From Candidatus Mediterraneibacter gallistercoris (GTDB lineage: Bacteria > Bacillota_A > Clostridia > Lachnospirales > Lachnospiraceae): DNA of 7,462 nucleotides. Below are positions 1 to 6,111 of this stretch, piece after piece; the first letter of the stretch is position 1; every line of letters begins with the position of its first letter. The position numbers were made by a program, and so were the translations under genes. Below the pieces are notes generated by a model, which saw only the letters and a list, made by a program, of their open reading frames with translations, made no database searches and had not been told where the DNA came from. The stretch covers positions 1 through 7,462 of the forward strand of contig DWWI01000089.1 in NCBI GenBank assembly GCA_019119745.1. Reading direction: 5' to 3'.

Positions 1-1
1 C

Positions 2-10
2 TCACCTCCT
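2..10 (-). promoter_or_regulatory. Shine-Dalgarno of a divergent gene starting left of the window
   Basis: Read on the minus strand this is AGGAGGTGA, a perfect complement to the 3' end of 16S rRNA. The start codon it would serve lies a few bases beyond the left edge, so nothing of the protein is visible. The site implies that the left neighbour is transcribed away from the permease gene at 127. A candidate minus-strand -10 (TATACT, 26 to 21) lies just upstream, giving a very short leader. The gene's identity is unknown. Confidence 0.55.
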
Positions 11-16
11 CGTGAT

Positions 17-41
17 TTGTAGTATACCGAGTTCCCTACAA
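17..41. promoter_or_regulatory. Inverted repeat TTGTAG-N13-CTACAA, candidate operator
   Basis: Two 6-bp arms, TTGTAG (17-22) and CTACAA (36-41), are perfect inverted complements around a 13-base spacer. The left arm and spacer overlap a minus-strand TATACT (-10-like, 5 of 6 matches, positions 26-21), so a bound dimeric regulator would cover the promoter of the divergent gene to the left. No good -35 was found at 16-18 bases from that -10. Six-bp arms can occur by chance, so this is a candidate only. Confidence 0.3.
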
Positions 42-51
42 GAAGAATTAT

Positions 52-102
52 AAAGAAAAATAAGCTCAGGAAAAACATTTTCATAACGTTTTGTGCCTGA
101 GC
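52..102 (-). terminator. Hairpin with T-rich tail on the minus strand
   Basis: GCTCAGG (64-70) pairs with CCTGAGC (96-102), and inside it AAAAC (72-76) pairs with GTTTT (88-92), separated by a small asymmetric internal loop (1 and 3 bases) and closed by an 11-base loop. On the minus strand the stem is followed at once by TTATTTTTCTTT (63 to 52), as in an intrinsic terminator. On the plus strand it is followed by a purine-rich stretch and the permease ribosome binding site, so there it would act as a leader hairpin, not a terminator. It may stop transcripts reading leftward from the pseudouridine synthase gene at 933-1823. Confidence 0.45.
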
Positions 103-126
103 AAAGCGAAAGGAATGGATATAATC

Positions 127-891
127 ATGGGTAAACTGATCAAATATGAACTGAGAAAACAGCGGACATCCAGAATGGTGATCTTTATCGCTCTGGCAAT
201 CGCGCTTATTTGTTTCTGGGCAGGAGTTTTATTTATGAACAATGCACTTATGGGGGGAAGCGTTGCTGCAATGGTGTTTGGAGCTGTGTTTGTTCTGTTT
301 TATACGGGGATTGAAGGGATCCTTGTATTCAACAGGGATCTGAGGACAAAGCAGAGTTATATGCTCTGGATGCTTCCCAGATCCATATGGGAGATACTCG
401 GAGCAAAATTTATTTCAGCGATTCTTCAGATGCTGATCGTATTCGGCGTATCCTGCGTTGCGGTAGGAATAAGCACTGCAGGAGCGGTGCTGACCATCGG
501 CGGGCTTTCGGATTTTTTGAGGATGATACACGAGATGTCCAAGGTATTTGTGCAAGGCGGCCTGAACTGGGGTGATCTTATATCTCTGGCATTTCTGTTG
601 TTCCTTGCATGGACGCTCATTATCATGACGGGATTCCTTGCGGTGATCCTTGCCAGAACTGTTCTTGTCAAGTCGCGGTTCGCAGGACTTCTGGCAGTGA
701 TCCTGTTCTTTGTTATTAATTTTGTGATAGAGCGTGTGTACGATGTGATGTATAAAATTCCGTTTATCGCGTCTGCGAATAATGTGGGAGCACTGGGCTG
801 GACTGTATGGGATGTCATTTTTTACGTTGTTGTATGTCTGGCTCTGTTCGGAGTCTCCGGAGTGCTGGCGGAGAAAAAGCTGAGTGTGTAA
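127..891 (+). CDS. ABC-2-type permease-like membrane protein
   Basis: Encodes 254 residues, strongly hydrophobic, with about six membrane segments near residues 17-36, 45-67, 93-125, 149-178, 187-203 and 227-247. The N-terminus (MGKLIKYELRKQ) and the stretch after helix 2 (RDLRTKQSYMLWMLPRS, 70-86) resemble membrane subunits of ABC-2-type exporters common in Clostridia. Such subunits normally work with an ATPase, often preceded by a GntR/YtrA-type regulator, but no ATPase gene is visible here and the left neighbour seems to be divergent. The ATG at 127 was preferred to a TTG at 91 or an ATG at 115 because it gives the usual family N-terminus; the purine run AAAGGA (109-114) is the only ribosome binding site and is 12 bases away, rather far. 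The substrate cannot be inferred. Confidence 0.7.
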   Translation: MGKLIKYELRKQRTSRMVIFIALAIALICFWAGVLFMNNALMGGSVAAMVFGAVFVLFYTGIEGILVFNRDLRTKQSYMLWMLPRSIWEILGAKFISAILQMLIVFGVSCVAVGISTAGAVLTIGGLSDFLRMIHEMSKVFVQGGLNWGDLISLAFLLFLAWTLIIMTGFLAVILARTVLVKSRFAGLLAVILFFVINFVIERVYDVMYKIPFIASANNVGALGWTVWDVIFYVVVCLALFGVSGVLAEKKLSV

Positions 892-901
892 GCTGAGTGT
901 G
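877..901 (+). repeat. Tandem 12-bp repeat across the permease stop codon
   Basis: AAGCTGAGTGTG occurs at 877-888 and again at 890-901, a period of 13 bases. The TAA stop (889-891) is formed across the junction of the two copies. It looks like a small local duplication, as from replication slippage. Confidence 0.7.
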
Positions 902-932
902 ATGGAATGCGGCGGCAGCAATAGCCGCGGCG

Positions 933-1823
933 TTATCCGGAAAGGATCTTTCTCATATCTGTCGGCAGCGGCGCCGTGAATTCCATCTTTTCTCCTGTGA
1001 CGGGATGAGTAAATGACAGACGGTGTGAGTGAAGGGCCTGTCTGTCGATATATTCCATATCGGGATTATACAGATAATCTCCGACAAGCGGATGACCGAT
1101 ATATTTCATATGGACGCGGATCTGATGGGTGCGGCCTGTCTCCAGTATAAGGGAGACGAGGCTGTGCCCGTTTTGCTCTTCTACGACGCGATAGTGGGTG
1201 ACTGCGCGTTCTCCGTTTTCAAAGTCGATCTTCCGCTCGATCAGAGAACTGCCTGTCCTTCCGATGGGCGCGTCTATCGTCCCCTCCGAGGGATTGAGTG
1301 CTCCGCGGACGATGGCGAGATATTCCCTTGTGATTTCGTGCCGCATCCCCATACTGGAGAGTATGCTGGAACTTACCATATGTTTGGCCACTACGGTCAG
1401 TCCGGAAGTATCGCGGTCCAGCCGGTTCGTACAACGGAAGATGAAAGGCTTTCCCTGCTCCTGATAGTAGTACATCAGCCCGTTGGCGAGAGAGTTTTCA
1501 TAGTTGTTGAGCGATGGGTGGACGGGCATGCCCGCGGGTTTGTTTACTACGACGATATCCTCGTCCTCATAGACGATATCAAGGGGAAGTTTTACCGGAG
1601 GTATATTCGGCGAGGATTCCGGTTCCTGAATATGGACAGTCAGTATATCACCGTTTTTCACGGCTGTGCGCATATAGGACCAGACGCCGTTTATAAGAAT
1701 GCTCTCGCGCATTTTCTTAAGCTGCGTCAGGTTCTGATATGAATAGCCGCGGCGGCGCAGATACTGCTCGATTCGCAGGCCCGCGGATGCGCTGTCGATA
1801 GTATAAGTAATGATTCGTTCCAT
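933..1823 (-). CDS. RluA-family RNA pseudouridine synthase
   Basis: A 296-residue enzyme expected to convert specific uridines in rRNA (or tRNA) to pseudouridine in the cytoplasm. An S4-like RNA-binding domain fills roughly residues 1-65. The catalytic domain shows the three family motifs: VNKPAGMPVHPS (93-104), RLDRDTSG (134-141) with the catalytic aspartate expected at D136, and GRTHQIRVHM (230-239). The residue before RLD is Asn where many members have His; Asn is common in Firmicutes homologues. The start at 1823 was chosen because AGGAG lies 7 bases upstream (1835-1831) and the protein then begins MERIITYTID; the frame remains open 18 codons further up to 1877, but without a ribosome binding site. 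The S4-plus-RluA layout and length fit RluD/RluC-like enzymes, but the target uridine cannot be read from sequence, so no symbol is given. It is convergent with the permease gene and divergent from tex. Confidence 0.92.
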   Translation of the reverse strand: MERIITYTIDSASAGLRIEQYLRRRGYSYQNLTQLKKMRESILINGVWSYMRTAVKNGDILTVHIQEPESSPNIPPVKLPLDIVYEDEDIVVVNKPAGMPVHPSLNNYENSLANGLMYYYQEQGKPFIFRCTNRLDRDTSGLTVVAKHMVSSSILSSMGMRHEITREYLAIVRGALNPSEGTIDAPIGRTGSSLIERKIDFENGERAVTHYRVVEEQNGHSLVSLILETGRTHQIRVHMKYIGHPLVGDYLYNPDMEYIDRQALHSHRLSFTHPVTGEKMEFTAPLPTDMRKILSG

Positions 1824-1886
1824 AAAGAAGCTCCTGTTTTTTGAAGTATAGTAAACGCTGAGAGTAAATAATATCATGCTACGGAT

Positions 1887-1915
1887 ATTTTGGCGAAAAC
1901 GTGTGAAGATGTCAA
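1887..1915 (-). promoter_or_regulatory. Putative sigma-A promoter of the pseudouridine synthase gene
   Basis: Minus-strand TTGACA (1915-1910, perfect -35) is followed 17 bases later by CAAAAT (1892-1887, 4 of 6 to TATAAT). This lies about 65 bases upstream of the start codon at 1823 and points into the gene. Other -10-like strings closer to the gene (TATTAT at 1873-1868, TATACT at 1850-1845) lack a good -35. Confidence 0.5.
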
Positions 1916-1967
1916 CACGCTGAACTTAATTTTTTGCGGGGCAGTATCGCCGATTTCACTTTTTTCT

Positions 1968-1996
1968 TTGGACGCAACGTGATAGAATGGTATGAA
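1968..1996 (+). promoter_or_regulatory. Putative promoter of tex
   Basis: TTGGAC (1968-1973) and TATGAA (1991-1996) are separated by 17 bases and would start a transcript at about 2003, only some 18 bases before the tex ATG, next to its ribosome binding site. Both boxes are imperfect. A competing -10 (TAGAAT, 1983-1988, 5 of 6) has only a T-run as -35. The exact promoter is uncertain, but the divergent arrangement requires one in this gap. Confidence 0.35.
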
Positions 1997-2020
1997 AACG
2001 ACAGAGAGGACAATTTACAT

Positions 2021-4174
2021 ATGGACATTAATCAGAAACTGACTGAAGAACTTGGTGTAAAGCGCTGGCAGGTTGATGCCGCGGTGAAACTGATCGATGA
2101 GGGCAACACGATCCCTTTTATCTCAAGATACAGAAAGGAAGTTACAGGATCATTAAACGACGAGCAGCTGAGAAAGCTGCACGAGCGTCTGGTATATCTG
2201 CGAAATCTCGAGGAGAAGAAGGAGCAGGTCATCTCCAGCATTGAAGAGCAGGGGAAAATGACAGAGGAGCTGAGACGGCAGATCATGGCGGCGGAGACTC
2301 AGGTGACTGTGGAAGACCTGTATCGTCCGTATCGTCCGAAAAGGAGGACAAGGGCTACCATTGCAAAGGAGAAAGGGCTGGAGCCTCTGGCTGCCTATAT
2401 TATGCTGCAGAATGCAAAAGAGCCGCTGGAAAATACGGCGCAGCAGTATGTCTCGGAAGAAAAGGGCGTAAAGAGCGCGGCAGACGCAATTGCAGGAGCA
2501 GAGGATATCATTGCTGAATCCATCTCCGATAATGCGGATTACAGGAGCTGGATACGTAAGACTACAATGAAAAAAGGCAAGGTGACTTCCGCTGCGAAAG
2601 ATCCTGAGGCTGAATCGGTGTATGAGATGTATTATGAATTTGAGGAGCCTGTATCGAAGCTTGCAGGGCACAGGATACTGGCGTTAAACCGCGGGGAGAA
2701 AGAAAAGTTCCTGACGGTGAAAGTGGAAGCTCCGGAAGAGGACATCCTGCGCTATCTGGAGAAGAAGATCATACATAAGGACAATCCTTATACAGCTCCT
2801 GTGTTGAAAGAGACAGTGGAGGACAGCTATCACCGTCTGATCGCGCCGGCGATCGAGCGTGAAATACGGAATGAGCTCACGGAAAAAGCAGAGGACGGAG
2901 CCATCGAAGTGTTTGGCAAGAACCTGCACCAGCTCCTTATGCAGCCGCCGATTGCCGGAAAAGTGGTACTTGGCTGGGACCCGGCGTTCCGCACGGGCTG
3001 CAAACTTGCGGTGGTGGATCCGACGGGAAAAGTGATCGGGACGACAGTTATTTATCCGACGGCGCCGACAACCCCGCAGAAGATCAAAGCCAGCAAGGAT
3101 CTGCTCAAGAAGATCATACCGAAGTATCATATCTCTCTTATCTCGCTCGGGAACGGGACTGCGTCGAGAGAGTCGGAGCAGTTTATCGTGGAACTGCTCA
3201 AAGAAATCCCGGAGGAGAAAGTCCAGTATGTGATCGTGAATGAAGCCGGGGCATCCGTGTATTCTGCGAGCAAGCTGGCAAGCGAAGAGTTCCCGAATTT
3301 CGACGTGGGACAGAGAAGCGCGGCGTCTATCGCGAGAAGACTTCAGGATCCTCTGGCAGAGCTGGTGAAGATCGATCCGAAATCCATCGGCGTTGGTCAG
3401 TACCAGCATGACATGAACCAGAAGAAACTGGGAGAGTCCCTGAGCGGTGTAGTAGAAGACTGTGTAAATAAAGTCGGAGTGGATCTGAACACCGCGTCCG
3501 CGCCATTGCTTTCCTACATCTCAGGAATCAGCAGCACGATTGCAAAAAATATCGTGGCGTACCGGGAGGAAAACGGTCGTTTTACAGACCGCAGGGAGCT
3601 TCTGAAAGTGCCCAAACTGGGACCGAAAGCATACGAGCAGTGCGCCGGATTTATGAGAATACAGGGCGGAAAGAACCCGCTTGACATGACAGGCGTACAT
3701 CCGGAGTCTTATGATGCGGCGGAGAAGCTGCTTAAAAAACAGGGCTTTACGCCGGAGGATATCGCGGGACACCATCTGAACGGCCTGTCGCTTACGATCA
3801 GAGATTATAAGAAGCTTTCCGAAGAACTGGGAATCGGGGAGATCACGCTGCGTGATATTGTCAAAGAGCTCGAGAAGCCGGCACGTGACCCGCGAGATGA
3901 GATGCCGAAACCGATCCTGCGTACGGACGTTCTCGAGATGAAGGACTTAAAGGAAGGCATGGTTCTCAAGGGAACAGTGAGAAATGTTATCGACTTCGGG
4001 GTATTCGTTGATATCGGAGTCCATCAGGACGGCCTTGTGCACATTTCCCAGATCACGGACCGGTATATCAAACATCCTCTGGAAGTGGTGAGCGTAGGAG
4101 ATATCGTTGATGTGAAAGTGATGAGTGTGGATCTCAAAAAGAAACGGATCCAGCTTACCATGCGGGGAATTTAG
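2021..4174 (+). CDS. tex: Tex, S1-domain RNA-binding transcription accessory protein
   Basis: Encodes 717 residues, the usual length for Firmicute Tex proteins and shorter than proteobacterial ones (about 770-785). Tex is a conserved cytoplasmic nucleic-acid-binding protein, structurally related to eukaryotic Spt6, first linked to toxin gene expression in Bordetella. Domains in order: helical Tex N-terminal region (about 1-190, with IPFISRYRKE at 31-40 and YRPYRPKRRTRA at 101-112), YqgF/RNase H-like fold (about 315-440, starting GWDPAFRTG at 318-326, with GNGTASRESE at 377-386), helix-hairpin-helix region (about 490-550, KVPKLGPKAYEQCAGF), and a C-terminal S1 RNA-binding domain (about 644-714, GTVRNVIDFGVFVDIG and DGLVHISQ). 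All parts are intact. The ATG at 2021 is preceded by GAGAGGA (2004-2010) and gives the family start MDINQKLTEELGV; an in-frame TTG at 1934 would add 29 residues unlike the family and is rejected. Apparently monocistronic, divergent from the pseudouridine synthase gene. Confidence 0.96.
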   Translation: MDINQKLTEELGVKRWQVDAAVKLIDEGNTIPFISRYRKEVTGSLNDEQLRKLHERLVYLRNLEEKKEQVISSIEEQGKMTEELRRQIMAAETQVTVEDLYRPYRPKRRTRATIAKEKGLEPLAAYIMLQNAKEPLENTAQQYVSEEKGVKSAADAIAGAEDIIAESISDNADYRSWIRKTTMKKGKVTSAAKDPEAESVYEMYYEFEEPVSKLAGHRILALNRGEKEKFLTVKVEAPEEDILRYLEKKIIHKDNPYTAPVLKETVEDSYHRLIAPAIEREIRNELTEKAEDGAIEVFGKNLHQLLMQPPIAGKVVLGWDPAFRTGCKLAVVDPTGKVIGTTVIYPTAPTTPQKIKASKDLLKKIIPKYHISLISLGNGTASRESEQFIVELLKEIPEEKVQYVIVNEAGASVYSASKLASEEFPNFDVGQRSAASIARRLQDPLAELVKIDPKSIGVGQYQHDMNQKKLGESLSGVVEDCVNKVGVDLNTASAPLLSYISGISSTIAKNIVAYREENGRFTDRRELLKVPKLGPKAYEQCAGFMRIQGGKNPLDMTGVHPESYDAAEKLLKKQGFTPEDIAGHHLNGLSLTIRDYKKLSEELGIGEITLRDIVKELEKPARDPRDEMPKPILRTDVLEMKDLKEGMVLKGTVRNVIDFGVFVDIGVHQDGLVHISQITDRYIKHPLEVVSVGDIVDVKVMSVDLKKKRIQLTMRGI

Positions 4175-4176
4175 AA

Positions 4177-4230
4177 TAGCAGTCCAGCGAATGGCGGGGG
4201 CAGGACTGTTACGATTCAGCCCTCCGATTT
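4177..4230 (+). terminator. Candidate end hairpins of the tex transcript
   Basis: Starting 2 bases after the tex stop, TAGCAGTCC (4177-4185) pairs with GGACTGTTA (4203-4211), 9 bp with one G-U pair. A second possible stem, GGGGGC (4196-4201) with GCCCTC (4219-4224), 6 bp with one G-U pair, is followed by CGATTTT (4225-4231), a short T-run. Neither has a full T-tract, so this is a plausible but weak intrinsic terminator. Its position between tex and a strong new promoter supports the role. Confidence 0.4.
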
Positions 4231-4241
4231 TGCAGCCGCTC

Positions 4242-4270
4242 TTGACATTTGTAAAAATAGTTGTTATATT
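4242..4270 (+). promoter_or_regulatory. Near-consensus sigma-A promoter of the J-protein gene
   Basis: TTGACA (4242-4247, perfect -35), a 17-base spacer, then TATATT (4265-4270, 5 of 6 to TATAAT). Transcription would start at about 4277, leaving a leader of roughly 104 bases before the ATG at 4381. This is the strongest promoter in the window by match to consensus. No CIRCE element (TTAGCACTC-N9-GAGTGCTAA) is present, so HrcA control as in the main dnaK-dnaJ operon is not indicated. Confidence 0.8.
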
Positions 4271-4276
4271 ACAAAT
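4247..4276. promoter_or_regulatory. Inverted repeat ATTTGTAA-N14-TTACAAAT, probable operator
   Basis: Two perfect 8-bp inverted arms, 4247-4254 and 4269-4276, with a 14-base spacer. The left arm begins at the last base of the -35 and the right arm overlaps the end of the -10 and reaches the expected start point, so a dimeric protein bound here would cover the promoter. The half-sites resemble those of GlnR/TnrA (TGTNA-N7-TNACA), but the spacing is 7 bases longer, so that assignment is not supported. The regulator is not encoded next to it and is unknown. Confidence 0.5.
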
Positions 4277-4305
4277 AGAACAATGAATTAATGTTAGATT
4301 ATGAT

Positions 4306-4333
4306 ATCCGCATGGAGTTTTCTCTATGCGGAT
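4306..4333 (+). promoter_or_regulatory. Strong hairpin in the J-protein mRNA leader
   Basis: Twelve bases (4306-4317, ATCCGCATGGAG) pair with 4322-4333 (CTCTATGCGGAT) around a TTTT loop, with only one G-U pair (4314 with 4325). It starts about 30 bases after the predicted transcription start and ends 33 bases before the ribosome binding site GGAGG (4367-4371). No T-tract follows, so it is not a standard terminator. It could stabilise the mRNA 5' end or take part in leader-based control; the sequence alone does not decide. Confidence 0.6.
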
Positions 4334-4380
4334 GCTCTTAGTATAGAGGCTGACAGCTATGATACGGGAGGGTGGTTACA

Positions 4381-5454
4381 ATGTCAGAGAAAAGAGATTA
4401 CTATGAAGTGCTGGGCGTCAGCAGAAACGCGGACGAAGCACAGATTAAAAAGGCTTATCGAAAACTTGCAAAGAAATATCACCCGGATACCAACGCGGGC
4501 GATGCAGATGCGGAACAGAAATTTAAAGAAGTTACAGAGGCTTATACAGTCCTGAGTGATAAAGAAAAGAGAAAAATGTACGATCAGTTCGGTCATGCGG
4601 CGTTTGACCAGAATGCAGGCGCAGGAGCCGGCGGCCCAGGCGGCGGTTTCTGGAGAACATACGGCGGTCCGCAGGGCGGCTATCAGGAGTATCATTTTGA
4701 AGGCGGCAATATGGATGATATCTTCGGGGATATTTTCGGAGATATCTTTCATCACGGAACAGGCGGAGCCGGGCGGACGTCTTATGGCGCCGGCACGGGC
4801 GGAACTTCCCGCGGACGCTCCCAGAGCGGCGCTTACGGTTCTCAGGGCGGTTTCGGCGGCTTTGGCGGGTTTGGCGGTTTTAACAGCAGTGACTTCCGCC
4901 AGAAGGGCAGCGACGTCAGGGCAGAAGTGACAGTCGGATTTGACGAAGCGGCATTTGGCTGTGACAAGGTTATCCGTCTGCAGGATCCGTCCAACCCGAA
5001 TGGCGGCGTTCAGTCGCTTCAGGTTCATATCCCTGCGGGAATTGACACCGGAAAGTCGATCCGTCTGAAAGGCAAAGGCATGCCGGGTGTGAACGGCGGT
5101 GAGGCCGGAGATCTGCTGCTGAAAGTAACCGTAGCCGGCAAACCGGGATATGAGAGAAAGGGCATGGATGTATATACCACCGTGCGTGTTCCGTTTACAA
5201 CGGCTGTTCTGGGCGGCGAGGCGGTTGTTCAGACATTGTACGGCAATGTTATCTGTAAGATCAGAGAAGGCACTCAGTCGGGGTCGAAGATCCGTCTAAG
5301 AGGCAAAGGAATTGTCTCCATGAAAGATCCGTCCGTACACGGCGACCAGTATGTGACTGTGGAAGTGGATGTGCCGCAGCATCTGAGTCCGGCGGCAAAA
5401 CAGAAACTCAGGGAATTCGAGGCGGTGTATGCAGGAAAAGTAAGAAGCGCATAA
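4381..5454 (+). CDS. Class B J-domain co-chaperone (DnaJ/CbpA-like, no zinc finger)
   Basis: A 357-residue J-protein expected to bind non-native proteins and stimulate the ATPase of DnaK in the cytoplasm. J domain at about residues 5-70 with the essential HPD at 34-36 ([10 protein letters not shown]). A Gly/Phe-rich linker (about 78-168) contains three DIF motifs in a row ([11 protein letters not shown], 113-123) and a run of FGG repeats (156-167). The C-terminal substrate-binding domains cover about 176-335 ([48 protein letters not shown]). Only two cysteines occur (C194, C292), so the CxxCxGxG zinc finger of true DnaJ is absent, making it class B like CbpA. It stands alone, without hrcA, grpE or dnaK, so it is probably a second J-protein and not the main DnaJ. 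ATG 4381 has GGAGG 9 bases upstream; a GTG at 4372 lies inside that site. Transcribed alone, between its own promoter and a terminator. Confidence 0.93.
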   Translation: MSEKRDYYEVLGVSRNADEAQIKKAYRKLAKKYHPDTNAGDADAEQKFKEVTEAYTVLSDKEKRKMYDQFGHAAFDQNAGAGAGGPGGGFWRTYGGPQGGYQEYHFEGGNMDDIFGDIFGDIFHHGTGGAGRTSYGAGTGGTSRGRSQSGAYGSQGGFGGFGGFGGFNSSDFRQKGSDVRAEVTVGFDEAAFGCDKVIRLQDPSNPNGGVQSLQVHIPAGIDTGKSIRLKGKGMPGVNGGEAGDLLLKVTVAGKPGYERKGMDVYTTVRVPFTTAVLGGEAVVQTLYGNVICKIREGTQSGSKIRLRGKGIVSMKDPSVHGDQYVTVEVDVPQHLSPAAKQKLREFEAVYAGKVRSA

Positions 5455-5467
5455 AATAATTCTGTGG

Positions 5468-5517
5468 AAAAGACATATGCAAAAGAGTGAAAAACTCCGA
5501 AGCATATGTCTTTTTTA
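5468..5517 (+). terminator. Intrinsic terminator of the J-protein gene
   Basis: A stem of at least 10 bp, AGACATATGC (5471-5480) with GCATATGTCT (5502-5511), extends by A-T pairs into a T-run (5511-5516). Inside the loop GAGT (5485-5488) pairs with ACTC (5494-5497), giving a two-tier hairpin. It begins 14 bases after the stop codon. The A-run on its left side (5468-5471) is short, so it favours plus-strand termination. Confidence 0.9.
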
Positions 5518-5532
5518 TTCTGTGCTCTTTTC

Positions 5533-5561
5533 TTGCGCTTGCAGTTCGAATTTGTTATGAT
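5533..5561 (+). promoter_or_regulatory. Putative promoter of the rpiB operon
   Basis: TTGCGC (5533-5538), a 17-base spacer and TATGAT (5556-5561, 5 of 6 to TATAAT) form a plausible sigma-A promoter directly after the preceding terminator. A second overlapping option is TTGTTA (5552-5557) with TATAAA (5576-5581) at 18 bases. Either gives a leader of roughly 45-65 bases before the rpiB ATG. Confidence 0.5.
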
Positions 5562-5631
5562 TAACAGGTAGAATATATAAAAAGTTATGTTACACTGGAA
5601 AATTATACTGCAGGAAAGAAGGAAACATATT

Positions 5632-6081
5632 ATGAAGATAGGAATAGGAAATGATCATTCTGCGCTGGAACTGAAAGCTGAGATCATTGATTTTTTGAAA
5701 GAAAAGGGACACGAAGTTGTTGATTACGGGACGAATTCCCCGGAGAGCTGCGATTACCCGGTCTACGGGGAGAAAGTGGCAAGGGCAGTGGCAGCAGGAG
5801 AGGTAGAGCAGGGAATCCTGATCTGCGGTACGGGGCTTGGCATTTCCCTTGCGGCGAATAAAGTCAAAGGCATCCGCGCGGCTGTCTGCAGCGAGCCTTA
5901 TACGGCAAAGATGGCGCGTGCCCATAATGACTGCAATATCCTCGCATTCGGCGCACGGGTAGTGGGAGCTGAGCTGGCGAAGATGATCGTAGAGACGTGG
6001 CTGGATACAGAATTCGAGGGCGGACGTCATCAGCGGAGAGTGGATATGATTATGGCCATTGAGGAGAAAGAACAGGCATAA
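5632..6081 (+). CDS. rpiB: Ribose-5-phosphate isomerase B
   Basis: Encodes 149 residues, the same length as E. coli RpiB. It interconverts ribose 5-phosphate and ribulose 5-phosphate in the non-oxidative pentose phosphate pathway, in the cytoplasm. Visible family features: N-terminal GIGNDHSA (4-11) with D8 and H9, the ILICGTGLGISLAANK loop (62-77) with the catalytic Cys65, H98 in ARAHND (95-100), and the phosphate-binding Arg cluster GRHQRR (131-136). These match E. coli C66, H99, R133 and R137 with a one-residue shift. Related LacA/LacB galactose-6-phosphate isomerases share the fold, but the single-chain catalytic set favours RpiB. ATG 5632 has GAAGGAA 7 bases upstream; an upstream in-frame ATG at 5587 would add an unlikely 15-residue tail. 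First gene of a likely operon, with 30 bases to the next gene. Confidence 0.95.
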   Translation: MKIGIGNDHSALELKAEIIDFLKEKGHEVVDYGTNSPESCDYPVYGEKVARAVAAGEVEQGILICGTGLGISLAANKVKGIRAAVCSEPYTAKMARAHNDCNILAFGARVVGAELAKMIVETWLDTEFEGGRHQRRVDMIMAIEEKEQA

Positions 6082-6111
6082 CGGCGGACAGAGTATGGTA
6101 AAGGAGCAGAA

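Noticed and set aside
1..12. CACCTCCT resembles the 3' end of a 16S rRNA gene.
   Set aside because: The bases on both sides do not match the conserved 16S end (expected GGAT before and TT after), so it is better read as a minus-strand ribosome binding site.
909..931. GC-rich stem GCGGC/GCCGC between the convergent genes as a bidirectional terminator.
   Set aside because: Only 5 bp with a 7-base loop and no T-tract on either strand; too weak to call.
1029..1742. Long plus-strand frame of 237 codons opposite the pseudouridine synthase.
   Set aside because: It is the antisense of a clearly conserved enzyme, has no ribosome binding site and no recognisable protein features.
2684..3409. Long minus-strand frame of 241 codons opposite tex.
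   Set aside because: It is a shadow of the conserved Tex coding frame, rich in Arg, Leu and His as expected for antisense translation.
4177..4224. The two tex end stems interleave as an H-type pseudoknot, suggesting a structured RNA.
   Set aside because: One stem is only 6 bp with a G-U pair, no known riboswitch consensus was recognised, and overlapping weak stems are common in GC-rich tails.
4291..4341. A 16-codon upstream reading frame (MLDYDIRMEFSLCGCS) in the J-protein leader, overlapping the hairpin.
   Set aside because: It has no Shine-Dalgarno sequence upstream and such short frames arise easily by chance.
4175..4380. CIRCE or other known heat-shock element before the J-protein gene.
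   Set aside because: I looked for TTAGCACTC-N9-GAGTGCTAA and found no match; the inverted repeat present is different.
4384..5028. Minus-strand frame of 214 codons opposite the J-protein gene.
   Set aside because: It arises from the Gly-rich repeat coding of the opposite strand and shows no family motif or start signal.
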